A DNA stretch of 64,000 nt from Paenarthrobacter aurescens (GTDB lineage: Bacteria > Actinomycetota > Actinomycetes > Actinomycetales > Micrococcaceae), in NCBI RefSeq assembly GCF_025421775.1, contig NZ_JAOEFX010000001.1, positions 372,001 to 436,000 of the forward strand, in the 5' to 3' direction. A program made the position numbers and the translations under genes. The notes below the pieces were generated by a model. That model was not told the DNA's origin. It was given only the letters and a program-made list of their open reading frames with translations, and did not search any database. How positions within the stretch are numbered: position 1 is the stretch's first letter; each line of letters begins with the position of its first letter. Of this stretch, positions 60,451 to 64,000 are shown piece after piece.

Positions 60451-61347
60451 TTACCCAATGGTGGCAAGCGCCTGATGGACTGATTCGACCTCGATGTGTG
60501 CCCGCGAACCTAAGTTCACCACCTCGCCGTCGATCTGGAGAGGAACGGGATCTACGGTGGTGAAGGCATAACGCCCCACACTCTGCTGAGCGCCAAGTCC
60601 CACTGTCACAGCCCGCAGTGCCATAAGGGCTATGCGCCACCGTTTGGCATGCGGCAATCCGATGACCTCAAACTTGCCGTCGTTGGGTTCGCCCGTTTCG
60701 CTGATGCGGCCGTACTTGGCAATGCCGGGGATGTTGGCCAGGATCAAGCTGTCGAACCTGGCACGTGCCCCGTCGGGTCGGGAAAGTTCGAAGGGCACGA
60801 GCCCCGAGAAGGTGCGGGCAACCGAGACCAGTTCGCTGAAAGTTCCTTTGGTGCCTTGTTCAATGCCGATTGCCATGGCCGGTGTCAGGCCGAATCCCAC
60901 GTAGGAGTGGGCGTAGCGTGACCACGACTCCGGGCCGTCCTCGACGCTCAACCTCAGTAGGTCGATCCGCCGGACCTGACCAGCGATGATCGCGTCGATC
61001 AGGGGTTCCCGGCGTGTGCTTCTGGAGTGGTCGTTGGCGTTTCCCCTAGGAAGAACCGCGCACACGGCAGTTCCGCCGGCGTCCATGACCCCGTTAACGA
61101 CGTCGTTGTAACCGCCATCGCCGCTCACGGACACGATCAAAGGCGTACCCACGGAGGCCGCCCCGGAGGCCAGGGTTCTGCCGTGGCCCGGGTACTCAGT
61201 CCTGAGCGCTGTGACTGGCATCCCCGGCAGTCGTTGGTGCAGTTCTTCACGCAGTTGGGCGGCTGCGTCCCCTGAACCATGGCTGCTTGCCGGATTAAAG
61301 AGCAGGACCAAGCGGTCATATTGGAGGGGAAGAACAGTCATAGCCAT
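60451..61347 (-). CDS. Diacylglycerol-kinase-family lipid kinase
   Basis: The protein is 298 aa from ATG 61347 (AGGTG before it). The DAGK catalytic domain is recognisable: RLVLLFNPASSHGSG, then SVSGDGGYNDVVNGV (the GGDGTxNE motif, here SGDGGYND), LPRGNANDHS, and the later RVEIDGE-like VDPVPLQIDGEVVNLG. It transfers phosphate from ATP to a lipid or lipid-like alcohol at the membrane face. SGDGG in place of GGDGT is a departure from the consensus, but the Asp is kept. Confidence 0.85.
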   Translation of the reverse strand: MAMTVLPLQYDRLVLLFNPASSHGSGDAAAQLREELHQRLPGMPVTALRTEYPGHGRTLASGAASVGTPLIVSVSGDGGYNDVVNGVMDAGGTAVCAVLPRGNANDHSRSTRREPLIDAIIAGQVRRIDLLRLSVEDGPESWSRYAHSYVGFGLTPAMAIGIEQGTKGTFSELVSVARTFSGLVPFELSRPDGARARFDSLILANIPGIAKYGRISETGEPNDGKFEVIGLPHAKRWRIALMALRAVTVGLGAQQSVGRYAFTTVDPVPLQIDGEVVNLGSRAHIEVESVHQALATIG

Positions 61348-61363
61348 GCACCTGCATCGTTGC

Positions 61364-61489
61364 ATGACAATCCAAACCTACCCATACCCCATGGTAAGGA
61401 CTCCACCATCACCGGAAGGACTTCTCCTGGTACGGGCCGCCCTGGCTGCCGGACAAATCGTCCAGGCCCATGGCCTGATCGCAGAGTAG
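61364..61489 (+). CDS. Possible small protein of 41 aa
   Basis: A short frame starts with ATG 61364, 16 bases from the divergent lipid-kinase start, and ends with TAG just before a strong hairpin. The peptide has a Pro-rich head and a helical tail (LLLVRAALAAGQIVQAHGLIAE). There is no good ribosome site and I know no family. The placement between a divergent start and a terminator is what makes it worth listing. Confidence 0.35.
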   Translation: MTIQTYPYPMVRTPPSPEGLLLVRAALAAGQIVQAHGLIAE

Positions 61490-61490
61490 A

Positions 61491-61520
61491 AGGATCCCCC
61501 GGGCGCACCCAGGGGATCCT
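61491..61520. terminator. Bidirectional terminator hairpin
   Basis: AGGATCCCC (61491-61499) pairs perfectly with GGGGATCCT (61512-61520). An inner GGG/CCC stem closes a CGCA loop after one mismatch. It lies between the small ORF and the convergent secreted-protein gene. Confidence 0.7.
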
Positions 61521-61553
61521 CCTGCTCCTTGGAATGGTTTTGCAGGGGTGCCG

Positions 61554-62126
61554 TTACCGGCCGCCCCCTCCGATGACCCCGGCTTCAACAGCCTTGGTCA
61601 CGGCGTCGGCTTCCGCTTGTGTGAGCTTGCCGTCCGTGACCGCCTTGTCGAGTTTGGTCTTCAGCGCAGCGGCACGTTCCTCCTGGGCCGTGGCGCGGAT
61701 TTCTTCCAAGGCCGAGGTGACTTTGGCTTCGTCGACGCCCAAAGCTTCAGCCAGCGACTTGGCCAGTGCGGCGTCCTGCGCCGTACGGTCCGGCTTGCTG
61801 CCTTCCATTCCTTCGGTGGGTGGTGTGGTTGGTTTGTTGGCCTCACGGAATGCCTTCAAGGCTTCGGTCACCTTTGCCTCGTCAACACCCAACTTGGTGG
61901 CCAACTCCGCGGCGATCTGGCCACCCCCAGGCCCGTGTCCGTGGGCACCGGGCCTTCCACCCCGGTCCGGTGGAGTGGCCGTGTCCGGAGTGGCCGAGTC
62001 CGCAGAGGACGTGGCACTCGGCGTCGGTGTGGTGGCGGCAGTTGCAATGCTGGTGGCACCGAGTCCTGCACCCAAGGCCAGGGCCCCGGCTGCTACGCCC
62101 AGCGTGATTCTCTTGGTCTTCGACAT
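61554..62126 (-). CDS. Secreted helical-repeat protein of unknown function
   Basis: The protein is 190 aa from ATG 62126 with GAGGAGAGG upstream. A Sec signal peptide (ITLGVAAGALALGAGLGATSIATAA) is followed by a Thr/Pro linker and a Gly/His-rich stretch. Two copies of an LGVDEAKVT.AL helical repeat follow (about residues 85-100 and 130-145), then a charged helix ending LTQAEADAVTKAVEAG. It resembles small secreted proteins with YckD/DUF2680-like helical hairpins. The role is unknown. Confidence 0.75.
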   Translation of the reverse strand: MSKTKRITLGVAAGALALGAGLGATSIATAATTPTPSATSSADSATPDTATPPDRGGRPGAHGHGPGGGQIAAELATKLGVDEAKVTEALKAFREANKPTTPPTEGMEGSKPDRTAQDAALAKSLAEALGVDEAKVTSALEEIRATAQEERAAALKTKLDKAVTDGKLTQAEADAVTKAVEAGVIGGGGR

Positions 62127-62310
62127 GTACCTCTCCTCAATTAGCCGTTGATACGGCTGGTGTCTGAGGGACGGGCCAATGTGCCGTCCTCTTAACACGA
62201 TGAGAGGCCAACCACAGCCCACGCTGTTCCGAACCTGTCATTCGGCTGTGAAAGCAAAGCGGAGCCTGTGAGCGTCCCAGCTGGCCTTGAAGTTCAGCCG
62301 GCCCCGAAGT

Positions 62311-63261
62311 TCAGACGGCCCGGTCCAAGGCGTCCAACAAACGTTTGACAGAACCGCCCAGGTTCCAATCCGAGGCCAACTGCTCAAGCTCTGCCCGCGC
62401 CGCGCCGGTGACGGGGCGAAGTTCAGCACCCGCTTCTTCCAGAGTGGGCACTTTAAGGTCCCGCACCACCTCGACGACGGCGGGCGCCACCTTCAGGTAG
62501 TCGGCCGCGGCTGAGAGTTTGGCCTGGATGGAAGCCGATATCCCACCATCGGGATCCTTGGCCGCCTCAAGCAGGCCATCCAACGAGCCGTGCTGACCCA
62601 GCAAGGACGCCGCGGTTTTCTCGCCGATCCCAGCCACGCCCGGTAGCCCGTCCGAGGCGTCGCCCCGGAGAGTCGCAAAGTCGGCGTACTGCTGGGGCAG
62701 CACACGGTATTTCCCTACAACGACCACATCGGTGACGACTTCGAGATTTTTCATACCGCGGGCGGTGTAGATGACCCGGACTGCTCGTTGGTCATCGACG
62801 AGTTGGAAGAGGTCCCGGTCACCGGTGACCACGTCCGTGGGGAGCTGTGCCTGACTCGCGTACGTACCCACGACGTCGTCGGCTTCGTGCTCGTCGACGC
62901 CCACCACAGCTATCCCGGCGAGGTCCAGCACGCGGCGGATCATGGGGATCTGGGCTTCCAGCGGATCAGGAACAACCTCGACGTCGGGTCCGTCCTGAAC
63001 GATCTCGGCCACTCTGTGCGACTTGTAGCTGGGGATCAGATCTACCCGCCATTGTGGCCGCCAATCGTTGTCCCAACACGCGACGAGGTGCGTGGCCTCG
63101 TACTCGGTGGTGAGACGCGCGATCATGTCCATCAGGCCGCGAACGGCGTTGACCGGCGTGCCATCAGGGCGGCGGATGGAATCCGGAACGCCGTAGAAGG
63201 CTCGGAAATACAACGAGGCTGTGTCCAGGAGCATCAGGCGAGGCATACCTGATCCTGACAT
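62311..63261 (-). CDS. 5'-3' exonuclease (FEN/PIN-like, stand-alone)
   Basis: The protein is 316 aa, a single flap-exonuclease fold. It shows MLLDTASLYFRAFYGVPDS, HLVACWDNDWRP, DEHEADDVVGTYA (metal-binding acidic cluster), VTGDRDLFQLVDD, and the helix-hairpin-helix GDASDGLPGVAGIGEKTAASLL. It is a paralogue of the PolA N-terminal domain without the polymerase. It probably trims flaps or primers alongside Pol I or RNase HI. It diverges from the flavin monooxygenase gene at the window's right end. Confidence 0.92.
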   Translation of the reverse strand: MSGSGMPRLMLLDTASLYFRAFYGVPDSIRRPDGTPVNAVRGLMDMIARLTTEYEATHLVACWDNDWRPQWRVDLIPSYKSHRVAEIVQDGPDVEVVPDPLEAQIPMIRRVLDLAGIAVVGVDEHEADDVVGTYASQAQLPTDVVTGDRDLFQLVDDQRAVRVIYTARGMKNLEVVTDVVVVGKYRVLPQQYADFATLRGDASDGLPGVAGIGEKTAASLLGQHGSLDGLLEAAKDPDGGISASIQAKLSAAADYLKVAPAVVEVVRDLKVPTLEEAGAELRPVTGAARAELEQLASDWNLGGSVKRLLDALDRAV

Positions 63262-63317
63262 GACAGTGGTCCTTTCCGAAGCAACCGGGACGTATTCAGG
63301 ACGAACCGGTTGAGGAC

Positions 63318-63383
63318 TTGATCACCACTGTGAGCCGCATTACGATTGACTGAGCGATAATAGAACATGGTGTTCTATTATCG
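63318..63383 (+). promoter_or_regulatory. Promoter and 29-bp perfect palindromic operator
   Basis: TTGATC (63318-63323), 17 bases, then TACGAT (63341-63346) make a plausible promoter. Just downstream CGATAATAGAACA (63355-63367), TGG, TGTTCTATTATCG (63371-63383) is a perfect inverted repeat with 13-bp arms. It covers the expected start site, so it should act as a repressor site for the flavin monooxygenase gene. Confidence 0.75.
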
Positions 63384-63427
63384 AACAACTTGGCGAATGA
63401 CAGCCCACAAAGAAGTGAGGAAAGCCC

Positions 63428-64000
63428 GTGCAGTTCCATCATCACGGTTACGTATCCGGTGACCCGCGAGTCGAACCGGCCGCCGGCGTCGGGATCAACA
63501 GACCAGCCGAACTCCCGGACGAGGTTGACGTCCTCATCGTGGGCAGTGGCCCCGCCGGCATGCTGACCGCAGCGCAGCTTGCCCAGTTCCCGGGCGTCAC
63601 CACGAGGATCGTTGAGCGGCGCCCCGGCAGGCTCGCCATTGGTCAGGCCGACGGCATCCAAGCCCGCAGCGTCGAGACATTCCAGGCCTTTGGCTTTGCT
63701 GAGCGCATCATCGCGGAGGCGTACCGCATCACCGAGATGGCCTTCTGGAAGCCGGACCCCGCAGACCACTCCCGCATTGTCCGGGCCGCCCGCGCAGTGG
63801 ATGACCCTGCGGGGATCAGCGAGTTCCCCCACCTGATCGTGAACCAGGCCCGCGTCCTGGACTATTTCGCCGAGTTCATGGCCAACTCCCCCACGCGAAT
63901 GACACCGGACTACGGTTACGAATTCCTTGGCCTCCAGCACACCGGCGAAGGCGAATATCCGGTGGCGGTCACTCTCGGTCACACGTCCGGGCCCAATGAA
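63428..64000 (+). CDS. FAD-dependent monooxygenase, phenol 2-monooxygenase-like, 3'-truncated
   Basis: Starts at GTG 63428 with GAGGAAAG upstream and runs off the window after 191 codons with no stop. The N-terminal FAD Rossmann motif reads VDVLIVGSGPAGMLTAAQLAQ, followed by RIVERRPG and the GQADGIQARSVETFQAFGF segment typical of phenol 2-monooxygenase. The fuller family inserts FxKPDPADHSRI and FPHLIVNQARVLDYF match as well. These enzymes hydroxylate phenolic rings with NADPH and O2. The upstream operator suggests induction by an aromatic compound. Confidence 0.88.
   Translation, partial: MQFHHHGYVSGDPRVEPAAGVGINRPAELPDEVDVLIVGSGPAGMLTAAQLAQFPGVTTRIVERRPGRLAIGQADGIQARSVETFQAFGFAERIIAEAYRITEMAFWKPDPADHSRIVRAARAVDDPAGISEFPHLIVNQARVLDYFAEFMANSPTRMTPDYGYEFLGLQHTGEGEYPVAVTLGHTSGPNE

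Noticed and set aside
1-64000. Defence island, prophage or transposon
   Set aside because: No recombinase, transposase, capsid, restriction-modification or toxin-antitoxin genes are recognisable in the window.

Overview
This window reads as part of the chromosome of a high-GC actinobacterium. The best guess is an Arthrobacter/Paenarthrobacter-type member of the Micrococcaceae. The evidence is the strong third-position GC bias, frequent GTG starts, a CoaE fused to a GrpB-like domain, a DUF3516 Ski2-like helicase, an Eis-type acetyltransferase, a DUF222-HNH protein and an ECF42 sigma factor paired with a DGPF protein. I count 54 protein genes, two of them cut by the window edges (helicase on the left, phenol-2-monooxygenase-like flavoprotein on the right). 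I saw no rRNA, tRNA, insertion sequence, prophage or CRISPR array. No stretch over about 300 bases lacks a gene.

Layout. (1) 1-19.8 kb is mostly housekeeping. It holds a helicase, CoA-transferase, GNAT enzyme, peptidase-like hydrolase and MFS exporter, then a minus-strand run of uvrB and terC, with what looks like a yybP-ykoY (Mn2+) riboswitch ahead of terC. coaE, the YigZ/IMPACT protein, rpsA, a polysaccharide deacetylase lipoprotein, Eis and polA follow. (2) 19.8-24.5 kb carries a RibD-like reductase, an uncharacterised membrane protein/lipoprotein pair, and a low-affinity phosphate transporter with a small membrane partner and PHO-box-like repeats upstream. (3) 24.5-27.6 kb is a tryptophan-kynurenine catabolic unit (kynA, kynU and a PaaX-like regulator); kynA looks leaderless. 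(4) 27.6-32.7 kb is a catabolic operon of unknown substrate: MHS transporter, Dabb protein, KstD-like flavoprotein, SDR and an IclR regulator. (5) 32.7-35.9 kb is a probable amino-sugar module: a GntR/UTRA regulator diverges from a sugar porter and a BadF/NAGK-type kinase across two DasR/NagR-like operators. (6) 36-38.9 kb is a LolA-like protein with an ABC exporter. (7) 39-49.4 kb is mixed: YciO, a serine beta-lactamase-fold lipoprotein that has lost its catalytic motifs, a LigD polymerase domain, a hydrolase, an EF-G-like GTPase, a TetR/M50 pair, and a permease-amidohydrolase pair. (8) 49.4-58.5 kb holds HrpB, a zinc alcohol dehydrogenase divergent from an XRE/MmyB regulator, a cupin, a LacI-operator-controlled fusion of a left-handed beta-helix acyltransferase with a helical domain, and the DUF222-HNH protein. 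(9) 58.6-64 kb contains the ECF42/DGPF pair with a good match to the ECF42 promoter, a lipid kinase, a small ORF, a secreted helical-repeat protein, a 5'-3' exonuclease, and a flavin monooxygenase behind a perfect 29-bp palindrome.

I did not find one clearly new defence or mobile system. The best leads are the KstD-like operon, the acyltransferase-helical fusion with its operator, the amino-sugar module with paired operators, the ECF42 pair with its promoter, the TerC riboswitch, and the inactivated beta-lactamase-like lipoprotein. Everything here comes from reading the sequence. No database search or structure prediction was run.
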